In this document: piece after piece, positions 1 to 5,175 of the stretch
How positions within the stretch are numbered: the first letter of the stretch is position 1
Layout of the letters: each line of letters begins with the position of its first letter
DNA from: Betaproteobacteria bacterium
GTDB taxonomy: Bacteria; Pseudomonadota; Gammaproteobacteria; Burkholderiales; Usitatibacteraceae
Length of the DNA stretch: 14,502 nt
Direction: 5' to 3'
NCBI GenBank assembly: GCA_012274175.1
Contig: JAAOZZ010000288.1
Span: 1 to 14,502 of the forward strand
Position numbers and translations under genes: made by a program
The notes under the pieces: generated by a model
Told to the model about the DNA's origin: nothing
The model's database searches: none
The model's input: the letters and a program-made list of their open reading frames with translations, nothing else

Positions 1-237
1 GCCCTGGTGGAAGCGCTCAAGGCCGAGCGCATCGCCGGCGCGGGAATCGACGTGTTCGAGGGCGAGCCGCGGGTGAACGCGGGCTACCTCGAATTGAAGA
101 ACGTGGTGATGACGCCCCACATCGGCAGCGCCTCGCGCGCGACCCGCATGACGATGTGCCGCACGGCGATGGACAACATGACGGCCGCGCTCGAAGGGCG
201 CGTGCCGCCGAACCTGGTGAACCGGGAACTGGCGTAA
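1..237 (+). CDS. D-2-hydroxyacid dehydrogenase (glyoxylate/hydroxypyruvate reductase type), C-terminal part
   Basis: Only the last 78 codons are inside the window; the frame is open from base 1, so the gene begins to the left. The visible part is the end of the NAD(P)-binding domain and the closing helix of a D-isomer-specific 2-hydroxyacid dehydrogenase. It shows GIDVFEGEP, where the Glu before Pro (bases 64-66) is the family's catalytic acid partner, then MTPHIGSAS with the catalytic His (118-120), 18 residues later as in the family. It ends in the usual N-x2-A-x2-G-x2-P-x-N-x-V-N pattern. Such enzymes reduce glyoxylate, hydroxypyruvate or related 2-oxoacids in the cytoplasm. Its TAA is shared with the ribosome site of the next gene, so the two are probably cotranscribed. 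The exact substrate cannot be told from this fragment. Confidence 0.88.
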   Translation, partial: ALVEALKAERIAGAGIDVFEGEPRVNAGYLELKNVVMTPHIGSASRATRMTMCRTAMDNMTAALEGRVPPNLVNRELA

Positions 238-241
238 GGAG
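236..241 (+). promoter_or_regulatory. Ribosome binding site AAGGAG for the HIBADH-family gene
   Basis: AAGGAG overlaps the TAA stop (235-237) of the preceding gene and sits 6 bases before the ATG at 248. It fixes that start and implies translational coupling between the two dehydrogenase genes. Confidence 0.7.
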
Positions 242-247
242 CGATCG

Positions 248-1111
248 ATGAGCGCAAAAGCGGCATTTTGCGGACTAGGCGTGATGGGCTTCCCCATGGC
301 GGGACACCTCCAGGCGAAGGGCTTCGACGTGACGGTGTACAACCGTACGGCGGCGAAGGCGCAGGCGTGGGTCGCGAAGCACGGGGGCAGGTCCGCCCCC
401 ACGCCCGCGGCCGCCGCGAAAGACTGCGACTTCGTGATGATCTGCGTGGGCAACGACAACGACCTGCTGGAGGTGGCCCTGGGCAAGGACGGAGCGCTCG
501 CGGGCATGAAGCGCGGCGCGGTGCTCGTCGACCACACCACCGCCTCGGCCGACGCCGCGCGCCGGATCTTCCAGGCCGCGAAGGAGAAGGGGATCGACTT
601 CATCGACGCGCCCGTCTCCGGCGGCCAGGCGGGCGCGGAGAACGGCAAGCTCACGGTGATGTGTGGCGGCGTGGCGGCCGCCTTCGAGCGTGCGAAGCCC
701 GCGATGGATTCCTACGGCCGCGCCGTGACGCTCCTGGGGGCATCGGGCTCGGGCCAGCTCACCAAGATGGTGAACCAGATCTGCATCGCCGGGCTCGTGC
801 AGGGCCTCTCCGAAGGCATCGCGTTCGCCGAGAAGGCGGGACTCGACGCGAACCTCGTGCTCGACGTGATCTCGAAGGGCGCGGCGCAGTCGTGGCAGAT
901 GGAGAACCGCGGCAAGACCATGCACGAGCGCAAGTTCAACTTCGGCTTCGCCGTGGACTGGATGCGCAAGGACCTGGGCATCTGCCTAGAGGAGGCGAAG
1001 CGCAACGGTGCCAAGCTTCCGGTCACGCAGGTCGTCGACGGCTACTACGCCGAGGTGCAGAAGGCGGGCGGCAGCCGCTGGGACACCTCGTCGCTCATCA
1101 CGCGGCTCTAG
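248..1111 (+). CDS. NAD(P)-dependent 3-hydroxyisobutyrate dehydrogenase-family oxidoreductase
   Basis: This 287-residue protein has the normal length of the beta-hydroxyacid dehydrogenase family (3-hydroxyisobutyrate dehydrogenase, tartronate semialdehyde reductase, GLYR-type succinic semialdehyde reductase). Residues 9-17 carry the N-terminal dinucleotide signature GLGVMGFPM. Residues 120-126 are DAPVSGG, the substrate-binding loop. K173 in GQLTKMVNQ is the expected catalytic lysine, and KDLGICL at 241-247 is the conserved C-terminal segment. The order is a Rossmann domain (about 1-165) followed by an all-helical dimerisation domain. It is cytoplasmic. A strong AAGGAG precedes the ATG. Next to a 2-hydroxyacid dehydrogenase and a GST, it probably reduces or oxidises a small hydroxyacid/semialdehyde such as tartronate semialdehyde, but the sequence does not settle the substrate, so no symbol is given. 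Confidence 0.92.
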   Translation: MSAKAAFCGLGVMGFPMAGHLQAKGFDVTVYNRTAAKAQAWVAKHGGRSAPTPAAAAKDCDFVMICVGNDNDLLEVALGKDGALAGMKRGAVLVDHTTASADAARRIFQAAKEKGIDFIDAPVSGGQAGAENGKLTVMCGGVAAAFERAKPAMDSYGRAVTLLGASGSGQLTKMVNQICIAGLVQGLSEGIAFAEKAGLDANLVLDVISKGAAQSWQMENRGKTMHERKFNFGFAVDWMRKDLGICLEEAKRNGAKLPVTQVVDGYYAEVQKAGGSRWDTSSLITRL

Positions 1112-1115
1112 GAGG
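1111..1115 (+). promoter_or_regulatory. Ribosome binding site GGAGG for the GST gene
   Basis: GGAGG begins on the last base of the preceding TAG stop and lies 4 bases before the ATG at 1120. This supports that start and tight coupling of the GST gene to the dehydrogenase gene. Confidence 0.65.
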
Positions 1116-1119
1116 CGGC

Positions 1120-1749
1120 ATGGATATCAAGCTCTACTACGCACCGGGCGCCTGCTCGCTCGCATCGCACATCGCGCTCGAGGAACTCCACGTGCGCTAC
1201 CGGACCGTTCGCCTGAACCTCGCGGAAGGCGACCAGCGCAAGCCCGAATATCTCGCGCTCAATCCGCGCGCGCGCGTCCCCACCGCCGTGGTCGACGGAA
1301 AGGTCCTCACGGAGAACGTGGGGATCATGGCCTTTTTCGCCGGCGGCCTCGGCCAGGGGAAGATCTGGCCCACGGACACCTGGCACCAGGCGATGGCCCT
1401 GTCCACCATGGCGTGGCTTTCGAACACGGTGCACACGACCTACTCGCACCTGTTCCGCCCGATGCGCTATGCCGACGACGCCGCGTCCCAGGAAGCGGTC
1501 AAGTCCCGGGCGCGCATCGCCTACGGCGATTGCCTGAAGGAGATCGACGGCCTCCTCGCCGGGCGGCAATGGGCGATCGGCAACCACTACACCGTGGTCG
1601 ACGGCTACCTGCTCGTGTTCTATCGGTGGGGCAACCGGCAGGGCTACTCCGTGAAGTCCATGGCGAACTACGCGCGCCTCATGGACCGCGTCCTGGCCCG
1701 CCCCGCCGTGAAGCGGGTGATGGCCGACGAGGGCATCACGCTCGACTAG
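1120..1749 (+). CDS. Glutathione S-transferase family protein
   Basis: This 209-residue cytoplasmic protein is of usual GST length. The N-terminal thioredoxin-fold domain (about 1-80) opens with the beta strand and helix [20 protein letters not shown]12 and S13 sit where bacterial beta-class-like GSTs keep their glutathione-contacting Cys/Ser. The cis-proline motif is in [11 protein letters not shown], followed by LTENVGI, where the family has the glutathione gamma-glutamyl-binding E-S/G-x-A-I turn. The C-terminal helical domain (about 88-209) carries the hydrophobic-site core around [12 protein letters not shown]. It follows the dehydrogenase gene by 8 bases. GSTs conjugate or isomerise electrophiles with glutathione. 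In this run it may handle a reactive aldehyde or epoxide by-product, but that is only inference from context. Confidence 0.9.
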   Translation: MDIKLYYAPGACSLASHIALEELHVRYRTVRLNLAEGDQRKPEYLALNPRARVPTAVVDGKVLTENVGIMAFFAGGLGQGKIWPTDTWHQAMALSTMAWLSNTVHTTYSHLFRPMRYADDAASQEAVKSRARIAYGDCLKEIDGLLAGRQWAIGNHYTVVDGYLLVFYRWGNRQGYSVKSMANYARLMDRVLARPAVKRVMADEGITLD

Positions 1750-1762
1750 GCGCGGGCACGCC

Positions 1763-2317
1763 GTGGACACCGAGCTCGACCACCTGGTCGTCGCCGCGCG
1801 CACGCTCGAGGAGGGCGCGGCGTGGGTCGAGGAGAGGCTCGGCGTATCGATGTCGCCCGGCGGCAGGCACGCCCTCATGGGCACGCACAACCGCCTGCTC
1901 TCCCTGGGGCCGGAACGATTCCTCGAGGTGCTCGCGATCGATCCCGAAGCCCCCGCGCCGGCGCGGCCGCGCTGGTTCGCCCTCGATTCCCAGGCGATGG
2001 GCGAGCGGCTGGCCCGCGGCCCCGCGCTCATCCACTGGGTGGAGCGCACCGCCGACATCGAGCGCTCGCTGCTCGACTATCCCGAGGAGGTCGAAGTCCT
2101 CGACCTCGTGCGCGGCGAGCACCGCTGGCGCATCGGCGTGCCGCGCGACGGGCGCATTCCGTGCGAGGGCCGCGTGCCCACGCTGATCCAGTGGACCGCG
2201 GGTCCCCATCCTTGCGCGAAGCTGCCGGACGCGGGCTGCACCCTCGACGCATTTCGCGCCGGGCCGGACCCGTCCGCAACCTTCACGACCCCTGGCGGAA
2301 AGCGCACACTGCCGTGA
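1763..2317 (+). CDS. Glyoxalase-like (VOC superfamily) protein, GTG start
   Basis: This 184-residue protein opens with [14 protein letters not shown], the strand-helix start of the glyoxalase-like domain often annotated as PF13468. It continues with [17 protein letters not shown] and FLEVLAI, the next paired strands and the usual metal/substrate face of a vicinal-oxygen-chelate fold. H7 and the Glu in FLEVLAI are candidate metal ligands. The C-terminal part repeats the fold ([12 protein letters not shown]) and finishes with [10 protein letters not shown], matching the family's usual last strand, so the protein appears complete although slightly short. GTG at 1763 is used because no in-frame ATG fits the conserved N terminus; no good Shine-Dalgarno is seen. 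It lies 13 bases after the GST gene. The reaction is unknown; VOC proteins include glyoxalases, dioxygenases and resistance proteins. Confidence 0.8.
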   Translation: MDTELDHLVVAARTLEEGAAWVEERLGVSMSPGGRHALMGTHNRLLSLGPERFLEVLAIDPEAPAPARPRWFALDSQAMGERLARGPALIHWVERTADIERSLLDYPEEVEVLDLVRGEHRWRIGVPRDGRIPCEGRVPTLIQWTAGPHPCAKLPDAGCTLDAFRAGPDPSATFTTPGGKRTLP

Positions 2318-2356
2318 CGCGGCGCGCGGGCGGCCGCTCGCGGGAATCGCGGCGGG

Positions 2357-2394
2357 TCGGGCGTTGTTGACGCCGTGACGCCCGAAACCGGGCG
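2357..2394 (+). other. Alternative-hairpin leader upstream of the sigma factor gene
   Basis: Three short segments can pair in mutually exclusive ways. CGGGCG (2358-2363) pairs with CGCCCG (2379-2384). The same CGCCCG can instead pair with CGGGCG (2389-2394) across a four-base AAAC loop. A third stem, GGCGT (2360-2364) with ACGCC (2370-2374), competes with the first. No U-run follows. It could be a terminator for the upstream metabolic run, an attenuator-like leader for the sigma gene, or chance in GC-rich DNA. The rest of the 2318-2436 gap shows no clear promoter. Confidence 0.25.
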
Positions 2395-2404
2395 AAGACG
2401 AATC

Positions 2405-2455
2405 GGACTTCGAGCAGCGATGGAATTCGAGCGGACATGGACTTCGAGCTGATCG
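2405..2455 (+). repeat. Three 17-base tandem repeats spanning the sigma factor start codon
   Basis: The 11-mer GGACTTCGAGC (2405-2415) recurs as GGAATTCGAGC (2422-2432) and GGACTTCGAGC (2439-2449), exactly 17 bases apart each time. The intervening six bases vary. The second and third copies each begin inside an ATG: the ATG at 2420 opens a ten-codon reading frame starting MEFE and ending at TGA 2450-2452. The ATG at 2437 is the sigma factor start (MDFE). The repeats may come from slippage duplication of the gene start, or may be operator-like sites affecting transcription or translation. Confidence 0.6.
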
Positions 2456-2931
2456 TCCCGTACATCCCCAACCTGCGCCGATACGCGCGGGCGCTGGTGG
2501 GCGACCGGGACGGGGCCGACGACCTCGTGCAGGACACCCTCGAGCGCGCGGTGCGCAAGTTCCACCTCTGGCGGCCGGGGGACCTGCGCGCGTGGCTCTT
2601 CTCCATCATGCACAATGTATTCGTGAACCAGCTCAAGTCCCGCAAGACCGCGCTCCATGTCGAGATCGACGAGGAGATGATCGCCGCTCCCATGCCCACC
2701 GCGACCGGCAGCGACGTGCTCGACCTGCAGCGCGCGCTCGACCGGATCGCGCCCGAGCAGCGCGAAGTGGTGCTGCTGGTGGCCCTCGAGGACATGACCT
2801 ACGCCGATGTCAGCCGCGCGCTGGGCATTCCCATCGGCACGGTGATGTCGCGGCTTTCGCGGGGCCGGGAGAAGCTGCGTCGCGCGATGGACGGCGAGCC
2901 GGCCCAGGCGGGATTGAGGGTGGTGCAATGA
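2437..2931 (+). CDS. ECF-family RNA polymerase sigma factor
   Basis: This 164-residue sigma-70 family protein has only regions 2 and 4, as in extracytoplasmic-function factors. Region 2 spans about residues 8-68. It contains the core-binding segment GADDLVQDTLERA and the promoter-melting/-10-recognition helix around RAWLFSIMHNVFVNQ. Region 4 spans about 88-154: LDRIAPEQREVVLL is followed by the helix-turn-helix YADVSRALGIPIGTVMSRLSRG, which reads the -35 element. The ATG at 2437 gives the usual short N terminus. Its TGA overlaps the ATG of the anti-sigma gene (ATGA at 2928-2931), so the two are translationally coupled. The start region lies inside 17-base tandem repeats. Pairing with a membrane anti-sigma factor implies release in response to an envelope or periplasmic signal. 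The regulon is unknown, and no obvious autoregulatory ECF promoter is visible. Confidence 0.93.
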   Translation: MDFELIVPYIPNLRRYARALVGDRDGADDLVQDTLERAVRKFHLWRPGDLRAWLFSIMHNVFVNQLKSRKTALHVEIDEEMIAAPMPTATGSDVLDLQRALDRIAPEQREVVLLVALEDMTYADVSRALGIPIGTVMSRLSRGREKLRRAMDGEPAQAGLRVVQ

Positions 2932-3578
2932 CTTCCTTCGACGACGAGCGCGACCTGGCGGAGCTGAAGGCGCGCCTGCACGGGCAGTTCGACCCGGTGC
3001 TCACGGAGCCCATCCCCGCGCGCATGTACCTGCGGCACCCCGCGTGGCTCGACTACGCACGCGCGGCGATCCTCGTGACCCTGGGCGTGGCCATCGGCCT
3101 GGCGCTTCCGCTGCTCGAGCCCCGCTCCGCGCCGGTGGTCGCCACCTACTCCCCGCTGCCGGTGCGCGCCGCGCGCGCCCACCTCGTGTACGCGCCCGAG
3201 GTGCGCCATCCGGTGGAGGTGGACGCGAAGGAGCAGGACCACCTGGTGAAGTGGCTCTCGAAGCGCCTCGACGTGGCGCTCACGGTCCCGGTGCTCGCGC
3301 GGGAAGGATTCGAGCTCCTGGGCGGACGGCTGCTTCCGGGGCCTGAAGGTCCCGTGGCGCAGTTCATGTACCAGGACGCCTCCGGCAAGCGCCTCACGCT
3401 CTACGTCTCGCGCAGCCGCAAGGGCGCGAACGTGACCGCGTTCCGTTTCGCCCGCGAGGGCAACGTGTCGGTCTTCTACTGGGTCGACCGCGATTGCGGC
3501 TACGCGCTCTCGGGCGAGGTGGACAAGCCCACGCTGTCGAGGATCGCAAGCTCCGTCTACCGGCAGATCGAGCCCTAG
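2928..3578 (+). CDS. Membrane anti-sigma factor, partner of the ECF sigma
   Basis: This 216-residue protein begins at the ATG overlapping the sigma factor stop. It has a short acidic cytoplasmic segment (1-43) containing FDPVLTEPIPARM, one membrane helix (about 45-63, AAILVTLGVAIGLALPLL) and a periplasmic domain (about 64-216). From my knowledge of the family, HLVYAPEVRHPVEV, KWLSKRL, GGRLLP and QFMYQDASGKRLTLYV are typical of betaproteobacterial anti-sigma factors encoded next to ECF sigmas. No HxxxCxxC zinc motif is present. The cytoplasmic part is short: usual relatives have about 30 more residues before FDPVL, which form the sigma-binding helices. It probably holds the sigma factor at the inner membrane and responds to a periplasmic cue. 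The gene is complete and ends in a TAG at 3576-3578. Confidence 0.85.
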   Translation: MTSFDDERDLAELKARLHGQFDPVLTEPIPARMYLRHPAWLDYARAAILVTLGVAIGLALPLLEPRSAPVVATYSPLPVRAARAHLVYAPEVRHPVEVDAKEQDHLVKWLSKRLDVALTVPVLAREGFELLGGRLLPGPEGPVAQFMYQDASGKRLTLYVSRSRKGANVTAFRFAREGNVSVFYWVDRDCGYALSGEVDKPTLSRIASSVYRQIEP

Positions 3579-3618
3579 GCGGGCAGAGGAAGGCTCGGGG
3601 CGCGCTCCCGCGCCGCGC

Positions 3619-3624
3619 TACAAT
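3619..3624 (+). promoter_or_regulatory. Candidate -10 box TACAAT just before the PAS protein start
   Basis: TACAAT ends 7 bases before the ATG at 3632, which would place the transcription start at or next to the A of the start codon. No Shine-Dalgarno precedes this ATG, which fits a leaderless mRNA. No convincing -35 hexamer is seen 17 bases upstream, so this is a moderate-confidence call. Confidence 0.4.
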
Positions 3625-3631
3625 CTTCGGC

Positions 3632-4711
3632 ATGAGCGCGCGCCGTGCTTCGAATGCCGATGGGACCGCCCCCGATCCCGTCCTGTCGTGGCCGTCCCCC
3701 CGGCTGCTGGCGCTCGAGGTGGCGCAGATCTACGGCTTCGCCACCACCGCCGCGGGCTTCTCCTACGTCGGGGCGCTCCTCACCCTGGGCGTGCTGGTGG
3801 AGACCGGCGACGTGTTGCGCGGCGCCGTGTGGTTCCTGTTCGCCTCCCTCGTCACGTTCGTGCGCGCCTTCCTCGTGATCGCCTACCGGCGCCGTTCCGC
3901 CGCGTGGGGGATGGAGACCTGGGCGCGGCTCATGGTGTTCGCGAACCTGCTCGCGGGCATCCAGTGGGGCCTCCTGGGCACCGTGCTGTTCCCCCAGGGG
4001 CCGCTCTACGCACAGCTCTTCACCCTCATGGTGATCATCTGCTTCGTGGCCGGTTCCGTGACGGCCTACGCGGCGCTCAAGGGCGCCCATGAGGCGCTGT
4101 CGGTCCCGGCCACGGTCCCCACCGCCCTGTACCTCTTCTTCGTGCACGACGGGGTGCATTGGTACGCGGGAGTCGCGGCCCTCTTCTTCTGCTTCGCGAT
4201 CGTGCACTACTCGGGCAAGCTCCATCGCCACATGAGGCGCACCTTCGAGCTGCAGGTGGAGCGCGACGACCTGCTCGCCCTCACCCAGGCGTTGAACGAG
4301 AAGCTCTCGACCGAGAAGCTCGAGCTCGCGCACCGCGCGGCCGTGCGCGGCGCGTCCATGGAAAGCGCGCGCGACCAGGCGCGCCGCCTCTCGGCGCTCT
4401 TCGAGCGCTCCCCGCTGCCGCAGCTCGAGTGCGACGGGGCGGGTCGCATCGTGGGGTCGAACGCCGCGGCGCAGCGCTTCTTCGCACGCACACGGGAGGA
4501 GCTTTCCGGCAGCCCACTCGATTCGCTCGTCACCGCACGCGGCGCTCCGATCCCGGAGATCGCCGCCGGCGGCACCTTCGAAGTCGAGGTGAAAGTGCGC
4601 GGCGACACCGTGGAGTGCTCCGCGAGCATCACCCCGCTTGCGGCCGATGAAGGCCAGCGCGGCGGCTTCGGCGTGGCGCTCGTCGGAGTGTCCGTGCCGG
4701 CATCGACGTGA
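3632..4711 (+). CDS. Polytopic membrane protein with C-terminal PAS domain and no output domain
   Basis: This is a 359-residue protein. Residues 1-195 hold about six hydrophobic helices (roughly 36-56, 64-84, 98-120, 127-147, 157-171, 177-194), resembling the multi-helix sensor modules at the front of betaproteobacterial histidine kinases and diguanylate cyclases. A polar, probably coiled-coil linker follows (about 200-255, from KLHRHMRRTFELQVERDDLL). The last ~100 residues (about 253-355) are PAS-like: LFERSPLPQLECDGAGRIV, then SNAAAQRFFARTREEL, and a closing strand pair ending at GFGVALVGVSV. There is no kinase, GGDEF, EAL or methyl-accepting domain; the frame stops cleanly at TGA 4709-4711. 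It is likely an inner-membrane sensor that must act through a partner, or a gene that has lost its 3' part. A TACAAT lies directly before the ATG. It is a single gene, 53 bases after the anti-sigma gene. Confidence 0.75.
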   Translation: MSARRASNADGTAPDPVLSWPSPRLLALEVAQIYGFATTAAGFSYVGALLTLGVLVETGDVLRGAVWFLFASLVTFVRAFLVIAYRRRSAAWGMETWARLMVFANLLAGIQWGLLGTVLFPQGPLYAQLFTLMVIICFVAGSVTAYAALKGAHEALSVPATVPTALYLFFVHDGVHWYAGVAALFFCFAIVHYSGKLHRHMRRTFELQVERDDLLALTQALNEKLSTEKLELAHRAAVRGASMESARDQARRLSALFERSPLPQLECDGAGRIVGSNAAAQRFFARTREELSGSPLDSLVTARGAPIPEIAAGGTFEVEVKVRGDTVECSASITPLAADEGQRGGFGVALVGVSVPAST

Positions 4712-4750
4712 GATGGTTTCACGCCGTATCGCGAGACGTCCGCGAAGCAC

Positions 4751-4767
4751 GGCATGAGCCGCATGCC
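4751..4767. other. Small hairpin flanking the inverted repeat
   Basis: GGCATG (4751-4756) and CATGCC (4762-4767) form a perfect 6-base stem around a 5-base loop, immediately left of the long inverted repeat and 39 bases after the PAS gene stop. There is no following T-run, so it is a weak terminator candidate only. Confidence 0.3.
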
Positions 4768-4915
4768 GCCGATTCGCTTCTCGAGCCCCTGAAACTGCGA
4801 CCCGCCCGGCCGGTCGCGAATTCGGGGGCTGGCGGGTGTGCCAGGCCCCGAATTCGCGATCAGCAGCCCGGATGGGTCACGCCTGCAGTTTCCGGGGCTC
4901 GAGAAACGAATCGGC
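4768..4915. repeat. 148-base imperfect inverted repeat (giant hairpin or MITE-like element)
   Basis: The outer arms 4768-4798 and 4885-4915 are inverted copies matching at 29 of 31 positions (left arm starts GCCGATTCGCTTCTCGAGCC). The inner arms 4814-4833 and 4840-4859 match at 19 of 20 around a six-base loop. The segments between (4799-4813 and 4860-4884) are diverged copies sharing GACCC and a CCGG core, with about ten extra bases on the right. The whole stretch can therefore fold as one long hairpin. It occupies most of the 238-base gap between the PAS gene and hrpA. No transposase is encoded. A non-autonomous transposon relic, a REP/BIME-like intergenic repeat, or a transcription-blocking or mRNA-stabilising structure are all possible. 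Confidence 0.8.
4814..4859. repeat. Inner palindrome of the intergenic element
   Basis: Two 20-base arms (TCGCGAATTCGGGGGCTGGC and its inverse) match at 19 of 20 positions around the loop GGGTGT. Each arm includes the palindrome TCGCGAATTCG. On its own this is a strong stem-loop, the core of the larger hairpin. No T-tract follows on either strand, so it is not a standard intrinsic terminator. Confidence 0.8.
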
Positions 4916-4931
4916 GCCTCGCGGCCTCCGG

Positions 4932-4937
4932 TACTCT
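4932..4937 (+). promoter_or_regulatory. Weak candidate -10 box TACTCT for hrpA
   Basis: TACTCT lies 12 bases before the ATG at 4950, just right of the inverted repeat, and would give a very short leader. No Shine-Dalgarno precedes the ATG and no -35 hexamer is recognisable. It is listed because the same arrangement occurs before two other genes here. Confidence 0.25.
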
Positions 4938-4949
4938 GCCGCTCCAGCC

Positions 4950-5175
4950 ATGAATTCGCTTCCCCGGGACTACGTCGAAGGAACGATCGCTTCGGACCAT
5001 CCGCGGCTGGCCGCGCTCGTGGCGGCGATCGAGGCCCGTGCGCGCCAGGGCCGCAGCGCGGACCGGGAACGCGCGTTGATGGCCGACCTGCTCGAGCGCT
5101 CCCGCGCGCGAGCCGCGCCCCGACTTCCCCGAGGAGCTTCCCATCGCGCAGCACCGCGACCGGATCGCGGAGCTG
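4950..5175 (+). pseudogene. hrpA: N-terminal piece of hrpA in a shifted frame
   Basis: An ATG at 4950 opens about 50 codons that look like the N-terminal helical segment of HrpA. They include HPRLAALVAAIEARARQG and RALMADLLERSRARA, a charged helix followed by the usual run up to the helicase core. The HrpA reading then continues one frame over: from about 5101 that frame reads REPRPDFPEELPIAQHRDRI, the conserved lead-in to the Walker A motif. That second frame has a TGA at 5077-5079 and no ATG, GTG or TTG before the GTG at 5176. Joining the pieces needs one base removed or two added, most likely in the GC run at 5099-5112. This is either a sequence error or a real lesion. Confidence 0.65.

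Noticed and set aside
2343..2396. Possible ECF promoter (GGAAT followed by CGTT) or sigma-70 promoter (TTGACG at 2367-2372) before the sigma gene
   Set aside because: The spacing of GGAAT to CGTT is too short for usual ECF promoters, and no -10 hexamer lies 17 bases after TTGACG.
4814..4859. Inner palindrome as an intrinsic terminator of the PAS gene
   Set aside because: There is no T-rich tract after the stem on either strand, and the stem is embedded in a larger inverted repeat with outer arms that a terminator would not need.
4708..4953. Small plus-strand frame of 81 codons through the intergenic inverted repeat
   Set aside because: It reads straight through the palindromic arms, lacks a ribosome site and shows no protein-like composition; the DNA structure explains the sequence better.
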